A stretch of 20,129 nt of DNA. It comes from Reticulitermes lucifugus (lineage: Eukaryota; Arthropoda; Insecta; Blattodea; Rhinotermitidae). The translations under genes and the position numbers were made by a program. Below the pieces are notes generated by a model, which saw nothing but the letters and a program-made list of their open reading frames with translations, was not told the origin of the DNA and did no database searches. This document shows, piece by piece, positions 1 through 8,800 of the stretch. The first letter of the stretch is position 1, and each line of letters opens with the position of its first letter. The stretch is taken from contig JAKCWW010008056.1 in the NCBI GenBank assembly GCA_026260175.1, positions 2,926 through 23,054 of the forward strand, given 5' to 3'.

Positions 1-480
1 TTATTGGATGTACCCAAAACTTTTTTCTTTTCTTTACTTTTCGCGTTCGCAGCAACAAAGCACACACTAGTGCTGTATCCGTGCAGTCCATGATATAACT
101 GAATCAGTGCGAGGAGATTGTCGCTGTAAAGCGCGGCCTCGCGTTAAAAATCGCCAGCGTCTTTAGACGCTACTACTATTTTCGCAGCGACTAAAACCTC
201 TCGTGCGCTCTTAGCCTTAGGGACACGGGTAAGATGCCGACGGCAGCTTTCCCATTCAGTGTCTAGTGTTTGGTCGTGTGTCCGGTTTGCGCAGGTTGTA
301 TCTAAAGTAAGTGCTGCACTGTTCAGGTAACGTTTGACGCTAGTGCCTGTCTGCAGCCTGTGAATGTTGTGAGTGTAACCATATGCCCTAGCCGGGTCAC
401 TCTGGGTCAGGCGCGGCCAGCTGCTGCAAGTGTTGTCATTTGTTGTTCCCGGCCGTCAGGTCAAGCAAATTGCGCACTGA
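1..480. promoter_or_regulatory. CpG-undepleted segment, possible promoter or noncoding first exon
   Basis: This is the most GC- and CpG-rich stretch near the left edge. I count about 30 CpG dinucleotides in 480 bases, close to expectation for its composition, whereas the neighbouring DNA is AT-rich with few. On the + strand it holds arthropod initiator-like TCAGT at 104 and 256 and a strong donor-like AAA/GTAAGT at 304-312, with a second CAG/GTAA at 323-329. No ORF of note crosses it. A noncoding first exon spliced near 306 would fit, but so would a GC-rich repeat. A 7-bp hairpin (156-162 with 165-171) lies inside a wider pair of inverted arms (120-126 with 185-191). Function is inference only. 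Confidence 0.22.
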
Positions 481-800
481 TGATAACATTCTGTACTAAG
501 ATTTATTTTTAGAATTTGACAAAAATGCTTTAAGCGTATAACTTACATTTCAAAAGGAAGACTATGGCCACACTCCTGTAGGCTACGAAGTCAGTCCTCG
601 TTACGTGCCTGTATTTTGTTAATTTCATAAGCACAACTGACGTACTGGTCATGCGTTCATTTGTTGTACTTCATGAGCAAACTCTCATGCCATAGTAAGC
701 TGTTCATTTTTACAGATAATAAAACTCTTCTTTCAATGCAGGTAATTATTTCCGAAAACAACACATTATACCGATTTGTCTTGATTTATGTTCTTGTTGG
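481..800. other. AT-rich DNA, nothing definable
   Basis: No ORF, repeat unit or structured RNA is apparent here. It separates the CpG-rich left edge from the first SINE. Confidence 0.6.
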
Positions 801-804
801 AGCA

Positions 805-1097
805 GGGATAGCGTAGTCAGTGTAAGGACTTGGCTAAGGGCTGGACGAACCGCCTTTCGAGTCCCGGCAAGGGCAAGAGATTTAGCTTTTCCAAAGGGTC
901 CAGACCGGCTCTGGGGCCGACACAGCCTCCTGTTTAACGGGTACGGGGNNNNGGGGGGGGGAGCACAGCGGCAGGTGCGTGAGGCTGACCACTCAACTGC
1001 ATCCAGTACTGAGGTTAAGAATGATTGGAGCTATGCCTCCACACCGATATATTCCTTCATGGCTTTTGTGGGGACAATTTTACCTTTACCTTTTTTA
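805..1097 (+). mobile_element. tRNA-derived SINE, family A, copy 1
   Basis: The head carries an internal Pol III promoter. A box A-like TAGCGTAGTCAG lies at 809-820 and a box B-like CTTTCGAGTCC at 854-864. The body continues through CAAGAGATTTA and CCAGACCGGCTCTGGGG to a tail of repeated TTTACC at about 1077-1092. A second copy on the opposite strand at 11485-11694 shares the body blocks and the TTTACC tail, which shows that this is a dispersed family. Copy 1 has about 60 bases before the tail (around 1013-1076) that copy 2 lacks. A 4-base N gap interrupts its G-run. SINEs encode no protein and depend on a LINE reverse transcriptase. I could not define a target-site duplication. Family membership is seen directly; the tRNA origin is inferred from the boxes. 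Confidence 0.8.
949..952. other. 4-base N gap inside a G homopolymer
   Basis: Four Ns sit between GGGG and nine Gs. This is probably an unresolved homopolymer in the assembly, so the true length here is unknown. Confidence 0.97.
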
Positions 1098-1327
1098 CGT
1101 TCTAACTTCTCCAGGATATAAATGTAGGTGGTATTACGTGATGATGGATTGCAAATAATAAGCTACTTCCAAACGTTTTTATTTAGCATAAGAAAATTTA
1201 CGTCACGAGGCACAGCAAAATATATTTTTGATTAAGAAGAACCAATTTTAATTAAATTGGAGCTTGTTCCAAAATTGGGCCATGAACTACTGCCACCTAC
1301 TCTCTGAGTACTCTCCTGTATATATAT

Positions 1328-1537
1328 ACTGTCTGTGTAGGCTACTTTCCCATAATTTTTTGTATCTGCTGTCTCCTGATTGGTGATACGTAGTGTCTGG
1401 TTATTCCTCCATAACTGGCGATAGGCCTACGCACTGTCTGAGTATTCCCCCATAATTGGTGACATCTATGGTCTGATTAGGCTCCCATGTACATGTATGT
1501 ACTGTCTGAGTTCTCTCCCATAATTCTTTGTATCCAG
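1328..1537 (+). repeat. Degenerate minisatellite, period about 33-41 bp
   Basis: The word GTCT(G) with trailing sequence recurs at 1331, 1371, 1395, 1436, 1471 and 1504, giving spacings of 40, 24, 41, 35 and 33. A typical unit reads ACTGTCTGAGTATTC, then CCCATAATTGGTGA, then a short variable end. The units at 1433 and 1501 are the best conserved (ACTGTCTGAGT in both). Units are strongly diverged and one is shortened, which suggests an old array. A related partial unit may lie near 1300-1318 (CTCTGAGTACTCTCC). Confidence 0.6.
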
Positions 1538-1566
1538 TCCCTGTTTCTTGCAACACTGACCACCTA

Positions 1567-1930
1567 CCGTCAAAAAATTCCTCTTGAAAGGCTAATTGTC
1601 TTTCAGCTGGTCAAGGAAGTCCCCTCCTTGTTTGAGTTTGAAAGTTCATTAACGTGTCTAGAATAGCCCGCCGTTGGTTTCTATCCTGAGCCAGAAGAAT
1701 GCATTCCACACTCTCATACACTATTTAATTAAGACCAGCTTATATATTATCCTCCCATCTACTCCCACTTCCCCAAAGTGGATTTTACCATCAGGTTTCT
1801 CGGATTTCAATTTTAAAATTTTCAACTCTGTCCCGCACGTCCTACACCTACCGCCCATCTCATATTCCACGATTTTATAGCAACAATAACACTTACAGCG
1901 TATAAATTATAATGATCGCCATTATGCAAT
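1567..1930 (-). mobile_element. Non-LTR retrotransposon 3' fragment (ORF2 C-terminus and 3' UTR), antisense, decayed
   Basis: Read on the minus strand, this aligns block by block with the + strand LINE at 8032-8800. Shared words include ATGAGATGGGCGG (sense MRWA), GATGGGAGGATAATAT against GTTGGGAGGATAATAT, GGCGGGCT, GTTAATGAACTTTC against GGTAATGAACTTTC, and GACTTCCTTGACCAGCTGA against GAACTTCTTGACTAGCTGA. The homology begins near the sequence coding for the HNEELYYLYSSPN part of ORF2 and runs into the 3' UTR. The reading frame is destroyed by stops and indels. A 68-residue ORF on the + strand at 1674-1880 is only its antisense shadow. The 5' truncation is typical of incomplete reverse transcription. 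Its last bases (TCAAGAGGAATT in sense) are shared with the copy at 11735-11930, which helps to define the 3' end of the family. Confidence 0.8.
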
Positions 1931-2662
1931 TTTGTGAACGAGACGCTAAATACCTTATTCCTTTCACCAAGAAAAATCTAACAAGTGTCAGCAGAACAGA
2001 ATACAGAAAAACGGAGTGGACAGAAGAAACAAAGACACTACCGTCATCGAAAAATGAATGACAACGAATCAAGATACAAGACAGAAATTATAAATTAACA
2101 AGTGTTGGCAATCCATACATTAACCACTCGCCCAACGCAGTTTTGCCCAGCACCGTTATGAATACACGACCTTGGAAATAATTAAATATATGGGGAAATT
2201 TGCCGAAAGCTGAATAAATTGAATCCAGGCCTGTTACTTAGTGAACGCCGCGGAAGCTGGTATCAGGTACCCAGCTATTATGTAAATGTTTAGTTTTCAA
2301 AAGGTATGTACCTCAAGCGATGGGGAAGGGACTCCATACGCTTGCGCGTTCACTTAAGCCTGGTATTCCCCTGAGAAATTTGTGCAATGCGGTTAAGCCC
2401 GACACGCCATCATCACTCCCCCAAACTCCCCGTTGGATGAGAAATCGCTGTGTATGCTTATGACATGCACACAGTCGAAGAAGTTATGTAAAATAATCTT
2501 CATTTTAACACATCGCAATTTAATAACTCTCTAAAGCAGAAGTGTCCAGCGATGTTTTAGCAAATGGTCACAACGGTCATCGAGACCTGGTTCTCGAAGA
2601 AACACACATGTAAAAGTAGCAGTAAGTGGTACACCTAACCGCCTACATTGTTGTGTAATTTT

Positions 2663-2669
<7 letters not shown>
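1931..2669. other. Unassigned AT-rich DNA
   Basis: No repeat or gene is recognisable. Short ORFs on the minus strand run in from the hAT-like element to the right and show no independent coding signal. Confidence 0.5.

Positions 2670-2697
<28 letters not shown>
2670..2697. repeat. (TA)n microsatellite
   Basis: An uninterrupted TA dinucleotide run of about 28 bases. The hAT-like element that follows appears to have inserted into it, so its last 8 bases serve as the left target copy. Confidence 0.95.
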
Positions 2698-2700
<3 letters not shown>

Positions 2701-2858
2701 ATGCACAAACTTCCCAAAAATGTACGAGCCACCTCAAAATTCTAGGCACTGAGGGTGACGTAAAGCAAGTTCCATACTGAGGACCCACAAATATTAGGCG
2801 CCACCTTACAGAATTTAGTCGCCATGGCGACGTGGCGCCCGGGCTTTGTGCACCCCTG
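2696..2858. mobile_element. Short non-autonomous hAT-like DNA transposon (MITE)
   Basis: The terminal inverted repeats are TAGGGATGCACAAA on the left (2696-2709) and TTTGTGCACCCCTG on the right (2845-2858). They match at 12 of 14 positions once one strand is reversed. Both ends are flanked by TATATATA (2688-2695 and 2859-2866), the 8-bp duplication expected of hAT elements, although the left copy lies in a TA microsatellite and is therefore weaker evidence. The interior is foldback-rich: a perfect 14-bp palindrome at 2818-2831 and the inverted pair GGCGCCAC (2797-2804) / GTGGCGCC (2832-2839). At 163 bp it cannot encode a transposase and would need one supplied in trans. Its antisense translation contains VAPNICGSSVWNLLYVT, which I recall from many cockroach predicted proteins. 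That suggests a high-copy family. Superfamily assignment rests on TIR form and duplication length. Confidence 0.65.
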
Positions 2859-2899
2859 TATATATAATTTACAAACGTGACCGCGGACCCTACAACACA

Positions 2900-2929
2900 A
2901 GCTGGCGGGCCGCGGGTTGGACGCCCCTG
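2900..2929. mobile_element. Solitary hAT-like right end
   Basis: The stretch ending CCGCGGGTTGGACGCCCCTG resembles the common hAT terminus whose reverse complement begins CAGGGG, then GTCCAACCCGCGGCCCGC. I found no matching left end or 8-bp duplication (right flank CTCGAAAG), so this is probably the remnant of an older insertion, perhaps one disrupted by the neighbouring element. Confidence 0.45.
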
Positions 2930-2939
2930 CTCGAAAGGA

Positions 2940-3640
2940 TTGTGATAGTGTTTGACTCATAATAACATCACTTGAAGACATTGTCCTTTGTTTGAGGCAT
3001 ATTTGATATACACTTTGCGGAAACTGGCTCTGCTTCAGTCGTAAGGTGAAAGTAATATTACAAAAACATTCTATTGGATCCTTTCGATCAGGCCTGATCA
3101 ACCCTTAGCTCGCGCACAACCGACACAGCCTTGTCTGTCTGTCTCGTTGAACACTCCTACATGAAATATCTGGAAACAATATAGTGCATTTTGTTGGATT
3201 GAGTATTGTGATTTGATAATCGACAATGCACGGAATGAACGATATTAAAAACCCTGGTTTTGATTGTGAATTGCATTTTTTAAAATATTTCCTATTATTA
3301 CCAGTATATTTTTATTGTACATGATGCATAGAAAAACACACAGGTAAATAGACATACAACAATACGTACACTTATTCCTTTTTCATTTTGTGCATTGAAT
3401 TTCATTTTTCTCTCGTGCAGACAAAATTTTGCCAAATTTTCCCCGCACTAGGCGGGCGTGCGTTAGATGAAGGTAACTCCGCTCGGGGATAAAGATTAAC
3501 TCGACATAATGGAACCAACAGCATACGTTTTATAATATTGCTTTTATGGGAAGATGGCAGCAGCTTCCAAAACATTGTGTAGGCCTATATCAAGTAGACC
3601 TTATGTCTGAGACAATGGACAGTGCCCAACGCAATATTCT
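2940..3640. other. Unassigned DNA
   Basis: No recognisable gene or repeat family. It contains one TAGGCCTA octamer at 3580-3587 (see findings). Confidence 0.5.
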
Positions 3641-3648
3641 TGTAATAA

Positions 3649-3758
3649 TATGTTTTAGTGTATATATATAGTCCGACAAATGTACATTTGTACATTTGTC
3701 GGACTATATATAGAGTTAAAATGTACGGAATAAATAATATTAAGTTTATGTTTTAGTG
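3649..3758. repeat. Near-perfect 50-bp palindrome flanked by 12-bp direct repeats
   Basis: Positions 3663-3686 and 3689-3712 are exact inverted copies over 24 bp, separated only by TT at 3687-3688. The stem runs from a TATATATA outer part through GTCCGACAAATGTAC. The word TATGTTTTAGTG occurs on both sides, at 3649-3660 and 3747-3758, so an insertion with target duplication or a local duplication is possible. No protein is encoded. As RNA it would form a hairpin with a tiny loop; as DNA it could extrude a cruciform. The repeats are seen directly; their origin is inference. Confidence 0.9.
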
Positions 3759-5540
3759 ACTACGGCTCACGAAGCCAACTCCGGCATATCGACAGAATAA
3801 TACAATTACAGCGATTAGTATTAAAATTATGTACTAGAAAATTGTAGGTCTGTTATTGGAACTGGCTGATAATTGACAGTACGTACGTAAGGCGCCGTTT
3901 TTGGCTAGAATGCAAACGACGTGAATGATATTTGGTTCAAGAAAGGAGATTCCTATGAAAAGAACGTTCTCTGAAATATATACATGCTTCCTAAGCGGAT
4001 TTTGCTTTGAAGACCCCATATTAATTTTAAAAAAATGCTTTTATTTATTTCACACCTGTTGAAGCTTTTGGCTATTATGATTATAAGTTATGGGTGGAAG
4101 CATTTGTAAGGAAAGTGGAGATTAGACTTCACGCTCGTCACACATGGAAGAGATGTTGCTGTAGCAGATAAGAGAATAGAACAAGCACGGGCTGTGATAC
4201 GATTTGCAGAACTGTTCATTTTGAGTAGCCATACTTTCAGGAGGTCGTCCAAGGCACGATGCTGGCTTGACTGTTCAGACAGCATTCCAGATGTGGTGAT
4301 GATGATAAATGGTTTGTAAGGCTTCCGGTCACCAACCTATCATAAACACGTGCAGTTTTGTTACGTGAGTACTGTGTAAACTTCTGCCTCAGCAGAAATG
4401 TCGCAGCACTACGCATCTGAAACTTGAAACTCGTGCGTGCCTTACCTTGCCTTCTGTTTGTGTTGTAACCTCATTGCTACGGAACGGTGGGTGGCGATCC
4501 TGCTCAAGTCACCATCTCAGGATCAATAAAAACACGCGCTGGCTGACTCAGCCATCAGCTGAGGGCTCCTGGCACAAACTTTCGAACACCTTTCTTTCAC
4601 AATCATTCTTTGTCCCCAATGTCACTTTTCCTGCGTCTTCAAATTTACGCTATATTCCATAACGACACTGATAGTAACTACGGAATTTTTTTTATATCTT
4701 CCTGCATGGTTTCGTTTTTTTACATCCTTTCTTACACTTTGAAACTTACAACGGAAGCTGGAGGAAATAAGTTACCAATTGATATTGTCACAGAAACGAG
4801 AACCACTCATGAGTCAGCAGATGCCCGGAATCCATCCACCATCAACAAGAACTGATGTGAGCATTATATTGTCTTTCCTGCACCAATAAAACTGTTGACA
4901 AGGGACGAAGATGTGGCTGTAAACGAAGAAATAACTGTGTATTTATACACATTCTTTTATTATGTTGTGTTACTGTACCAACGAACTGCCATGTCAGACC
5001 TCGCCCCGCAGTCTGGCGCAGCTCACAATTCTACATTCCCCATCCGCAACCCCTCGGCAGCGACCGTACTACCCTTGCGTGGTGGACTAGCATCGATCGA
5101 CCGCGAGACGGGTTCCTGCCTGCATCAGACTAGGCGTAGGGGGCTAAGAAGGTTATCAGGGAAGATTACGCAGGTCACAACAATCACAACAGTGAAAGAG
5201 AAAGCGCACAACTAATGAACACAATTAAATTTAATGACACGCGTTTCTACAGATCACTTTCTTGTTTTACCTGTTCGGGCTCTCTCATGCAGATAGTTAT
5301 TTCCACCAGTGATCTCAGTTGTGGAACAACAACGCAATATAAAAACAACGAATGACTATGGATTAGCGGTATGGTTTTAAGGCTCGTCACAGTAATAAGC
5401 TGTGTGCAACCGAAGAAAAGCAAGTCATAAATTACATTACTTAACTCGGTAGCAAATTAAATAGAACAGTGTATTTCTCAAAATGTCAGGGGACTAACTG
5501 ACTGTCTGACAGTATAATCCTAAAATTAAATAGGTAAGAA
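3759..5540. other. Unassigned DNA with a GC-rich patch at about 4980-5170
   Basis: Several ORFs of 60-106 codons occur on both strands without any domain, codon or homology signal that I recognise. The longest is at 4895-5215 (+) and is long mainly because 4980-5170 is locally GC-rich, with few chance stops. No splice structure could be assigned. Confidence 0.45.
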
Positions 5541-5548
5541 TTATTCAT

Positions 5549-5798
5549 GCCGATCCAGGTGGTTGCGCTGTCTCTGACGTAGGTCTGTGGCCGCTCGCTT
5601 GCTGGGATTGCGGGTTCGAATCCCGCCAGGGGCATGGATGTCTGTCTCCTGTGAGTGTTGTGTGTTGTCAGGTAGAGGTCTCCGATCACTCGTCCAGAGG
5701 AGTCCTACCGAATGTGGTGTGTCTGAGTGTGATCAGGTGCAACAGTAACCCTCTACACCTACAATGATTAGGTAGGAGCGGTCAGACTAAAAAAAGGT
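5549..5798 (+). mobile_element. tRNA-derived SINE, family B, with candidate target-site duplication
   Basis: A perfect box B, GGTTCGAATCC, lies at 5613-5623. The upstream CCAGGTGG (5555-5562) resembles the 3' half of box A. The body passes through GTCTCCGATCACTCGTCC to an A-rich tail at about 5789-5795. TTATTCAT occurs immediately before the head (5541-5548) and after the tail (5799-5806), consistent with an 8-bp target duplication. The reverse strand reads LAGFEPAIPASERPQT in one frame. I recall that peptide from many spurious predicted proteins of cockroaches, and it is here simply the antisense of the tRNA-like head. The element is noncoding and probably close to full length. Confidence 0.8.
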
Positions 5799-5806
5799 TT
5801 ATTCAT

Positions 5807-7709
5807 TAAGACGGGGCAACGATATGTCAGGCCTGTAAATGTGATCTGAAAACAAATATACGAATGAATTACGTAGGGATTTCTATGAATACCATAAAGT
5901 ACTGTGAGGAAGCAGCCTACACTCAGCCACCCCTAACCCGTTAGGAAATGCCATAAAAACAGCGATCATCTTCAAATACGTCCGCCAAAGTACCATTCAG
6001 AATAAATGCAAGATGGCCAGTATCACACTGAAATCCCCCCTCCACACCATACAGAATCTTCCTACAACCGGACGGATATCTCTAGAATCCTCATTGAACA
6101 ACCGATGTTCAGAGATCGGGAAATTTCGTGAGTTCGCTTTTGTCCTTACGAAAATTAGCCAATGTACTCGCTTTGTCCGTAATCACAGACAATTTATTTA
6201 AGACGAATTTTCCTGTTTTCCAAAAAGAAGAAATCTAAGCAGCCCAATAAGTTCAAGAAGCTACGTCGTCCTGCGGCGAGTGAGTACGGAACTCAGACCT
6301 TTGCTCTGCTGTTATTATTGCTCTACTGGGCAGAAGAAGCAATCGCGAACCCGGGGAGAAAGACGCTACAAGAGTTATAGAATAGCTGGACAACGAAGAT
6401 GTCAGTGAATGGTTGGTTGACTTTAATGTTTACTGCATTAGGAGTGTCTTTGCATATGTATACGATGGACTGATGTGTTTTAAATTTTGTGATTTTTCAT
6501 GACTTATCTGGAATCAAACATAGTATGTTAAAGAGTCGATAAGACCAATTCATTTTCAGGGGGAATTTTCAGGAAATTCTGATCATAATCTAGTTCGTAT
6601 AATTCTGGAATACCAGTGCTTAGAATTTTCAGTTATTTCTGATAGATGTTGCACATGGGGCATACGTAAAAGGTTGATTAAAATCAAGGAGTCTGAGATG
6701 GGCGAGGTACTTGGCACTAATGGGAGATGGGAAAAGGCATACAAATTTTAGCTGGAAAACTTGAATGAAAGGGAATACGTGGTGTATTATGGGCGATAAA
6801 ATGGATCTTAAACAGCTTGGATGTGAGCATGTGGGCTGAATTCGTACAGTTCACTGTAAGTTCCAGTGGTGTAACCTCAGGAAAACGGTACTGAACCGTG
6901 GGGTTACACATACGTATTTACTCGTTAGATTATCACAAAGACTTTTATGTATGGAATAATCCCTGTTGGCTCAATTACATTAATATGCTAGACGTAATGA
7001 GTGGTGATCCGTATAGATGCACACTTGGCGCTCACTACAGCAGTGACGACGATTTATGCGTCTTTGGTGACTTTTAAAATTATGTGACCTACTGGAAATA
7101 TTTTTTATTTTAATTGCTCTACTGGCAGCATTTGTCATCAATGATTTCTATCGCCAGATTCTACTGAAGGAGAATATTTCTTCGCCATTAAAAATTGTAT
7201 AAAATCACACACTGCACAGTACCAAATAATGACTTGAGCTCTACGAGAATACCATAGGGGAGAATGGGGTAATGGGAGCCATCGGTTAATGGGAACAACC
7301 ACTGGAGTTTAAACATCAATAGATTTAACATTATTTGGAAGTTGTTGCCCTCTGCATCGCCGGGGTATTGGCAACCCTGCCACAGGAAAGCCCTATTCAC
7401 CTTAAGGACTTCGTTCAACCGTCATTAATATGTTTTCCCCGTTGTTACCAAAGTGATGAGGTACTAAACGTAGAGTAAGTACGTAGGCCTATCTCTAAGC
7501 ATTACACATGTGTTAACACGTCTATAGACACTGCGTGTCAATGGACTGCAACAGATTGGGACATCATGTTTTGTGATAAACTCTCAAAGGATACCTGAGG
7601 ACATTCAGCGTGTCTGGGGCACGGATAATTATTGTGGTTTCCAATTATCACCCTGTTATCACTGCCTCATTGCAGTTTATATGAAAATTCTCAAATGTTT
7701 AGTATTATG

Positions 7710-7710
<1 letters not shown>
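5807..7710. other. Unassigned AT-rich DNA
   Basis: No gene or repeat family is recognised. ORFs at 6013-6201 (+), 6717-6911 (-) and 7188-7418 (-) are of chance length for this composition and carry no motif. One TAGGCCTA octamer lies at 7484-7491. Confidence 0.45.

Positions 7711-7749
<39 letters not shown>
7711..7749. repeat. (TTA)13 microsatellite
   Basis: Thirteen uninterrupted TTA units. It produces a poly-leucine run in a chance ORF at 7573-7839, which is not a gene. Confidence 0.95.
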
Positions 7750-7751
<2 letters not shown>

Positions 7752-8031
7752 CACTGAAACTAGGTCTGTACCTTCTGCGTTTATCATTTGTAGATTTCCG
7801 ACACAGAAAAAGAACTGCAGAGAAGGCAGAAAGGACTAGAGAAAATTTGTATGTGGTAATACATGTATTAATTCTTTTGTTTTAAGAATTATGCAAAACC
7901 TTCAATGAAACTATTGATTTATTGAACTTAATATATTTTCCATGGACTGTAATATGTGATTGTTATGCAGTAGTACCCCGTATGCGGGAGAATGGTGGCC
8001 GAAGCAATTTTTGTATTTTTATACTTGTCAT

Positions 8032-8262
8032 GCTGAGAATACTAAGTATAAGGTCATGTCTCGTGAACAGAATGTACGACAATATCACAACATTACGATA
8101 GGTAATAAATCTTTCAAAAGGGTGGAACAGTTCAAATATTTGAAAACAAACCTAACAAAGCAAAACTGTATTCAGGAAGAAATTAAGAGCAGATTGAAGT
8201 CAGGGAATGCTTGTTACCATTCGGTGCAGGATTTTTGCCTTCCAATTTGCTATCCAAAAATA
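8032..8262 (+). pseudogene. LINE ORF2 fragment, segment between RT core and C-terminal domain
   Basis: The open frame begins upstream at a non-ATG codon (7960), but recognisable sequence starts at ENTKYKVMSREQN, about residue 26. Motifs in order are TKYKVMSREQN, FKRVEQFKYLKTNLTKQN, IQEEIKSRLKSGNACYHSVQ and a run ending before a TAA stop at 8263-8265. In related LINE proteins these follow the RT palm and thumb and lead directly into the YGCETW block, which here resumes in another frame after about 30 bases. The residues upstream (MLCSSTPYAG and so on) do not resemble the family and are probably flanking DNA, which places the 5' truncation at about 8030. Confidence 0.8.
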
Positions 8263-8299
8263 TAAATATTAAACTATAATTTCGCCTGTTTTTTTTTGT

Positions 8300-8547
8300 A
8301 TCGGTGTGAAACTTGGTCTCTCATACTGAGCGAGGAACATAGGCTGAGGGTGTCTGAGAATAGGGTGCTGAGGAAGAGGTTTGGGCCTAAGCGGGGCGAG
8401 GTAACAGGGGAGTGGAGAAGACTACATAACGAGGAGCTTTATTATTTGTACTCTTCACCAAATAATATTCGGGTGATCAAATCAAGAAAAATGAGATGGG
8501 CGGGGCATGTAGCACGTATGGGGAGAGAAGAGTGGCATAACGCGTTT
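8300..8547 (+). pseudogene. LINE ORF2 fragment, C-terminal CETW/WAGHVARM segment
   Basis: The frame encodes YRCETWSLILSEEHRLRVSE (family form YGCETWSLTL), then NRVLRKRFGPKRGEVTGEWR, HNEELYYLYSSPNNIRVIKS and MRWAGHVARMGREEW, and ends at TGA 8548-8550. Sequence just upstream in the same strand reads as a worn form of the TIILPVVL stretch, interrupted by a T-run. After 8550 the product would continue in another frame (GKLEEK, then [12 protein letters not shown]). The segment lies after the RT domain in this class of element and has no known enzymatic residue. Identification is by recall of the family, not a search. Confidence 0.85.
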
Positions 8548-8800
8548 TGATGGGGAAACTTGAGGAAAAGAGACTACTTTGAAAACCTAGGCGTCGTTGG
8601 GAGGATAATATTGAAATGAGTCTTCAAGAAGTGAGATGTTGGGCATGGATTGGATTGATCTGGCTGAGGACAGGGACAGGTGGCGGGCTCTTGTGAATGC
8701 GGTAATGAACTTTCGGGTTTTATAAAATGAGGGGAACTTCTTGACTAGCTGAGGACCTCTTAGCTTCTCAGGAAAGACTCTGCACCATGGAGTTAATGTG

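Larger units (their letters stand above)
8032..8800 (+). mobile_element. Non-LTR retrotransposon (LINE), ORF2 C-terminal part and 3' UTR, broken
   Basis: This is the longest LINE fragment in the window. It encodes the region downstream of the reverse-transcriptase catalytic core. A first segment (8032-8262) contains VEQFKYLKTNLTKQN and IQEEIKSRLKSGNACYHSV. A second (8300-8547) contains CETWSLILSEEHRLRVSENR, EVTGEWRRLHNEELYYLYSS and MRWAGHVARMG. A third, in another frame, contains [14 protein letters not shown] and then a WIDLA-type block. The segments are separated by a stop near 8263 and by a frameshift after 8547, so the element is dead. The endonuclease and RT catalytic motif are absent, as expected of a 5'-truncated copy. 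The 3' UTR runs through AACTTCTTGACTAGCTGA to about GACTCTGCACCATGGAGTTA (8776-8795). An ORF on the minus strand at 8587-8826 is its antisense shadow. The clade was not assigned. Confidence 0.88.

Noticed and set aside
2531..3101. Two minus-strand ORFs of 85 and 119 codons
   Set aside because: They read through the TA microsatellite and the hAT-like MITE and are not a host gene.
4895..5215. 106-codon + strand ORF
   Set aside because: Extends only because the local DNA is GC-rich; no motif, and its N-terminal and C-terminal halves differ in composition.
5549..5640. Possible tRNA gene around GGTTCGAATCC
   Set aside because: No cloverleaf; it continues into a SINE body with an A-rich tail and flanking direct repeat.
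5486..5689. Minus-strand ORF containing LAGFEPAIPASERPQT
   Set aside because: Antisense reading of the SINE family B head.
7573..7839. 88-codon ORF with a poly-leucine run resembling a membrane segment
   Set aside because: The leucines are the (TTA)13 microsatellite.
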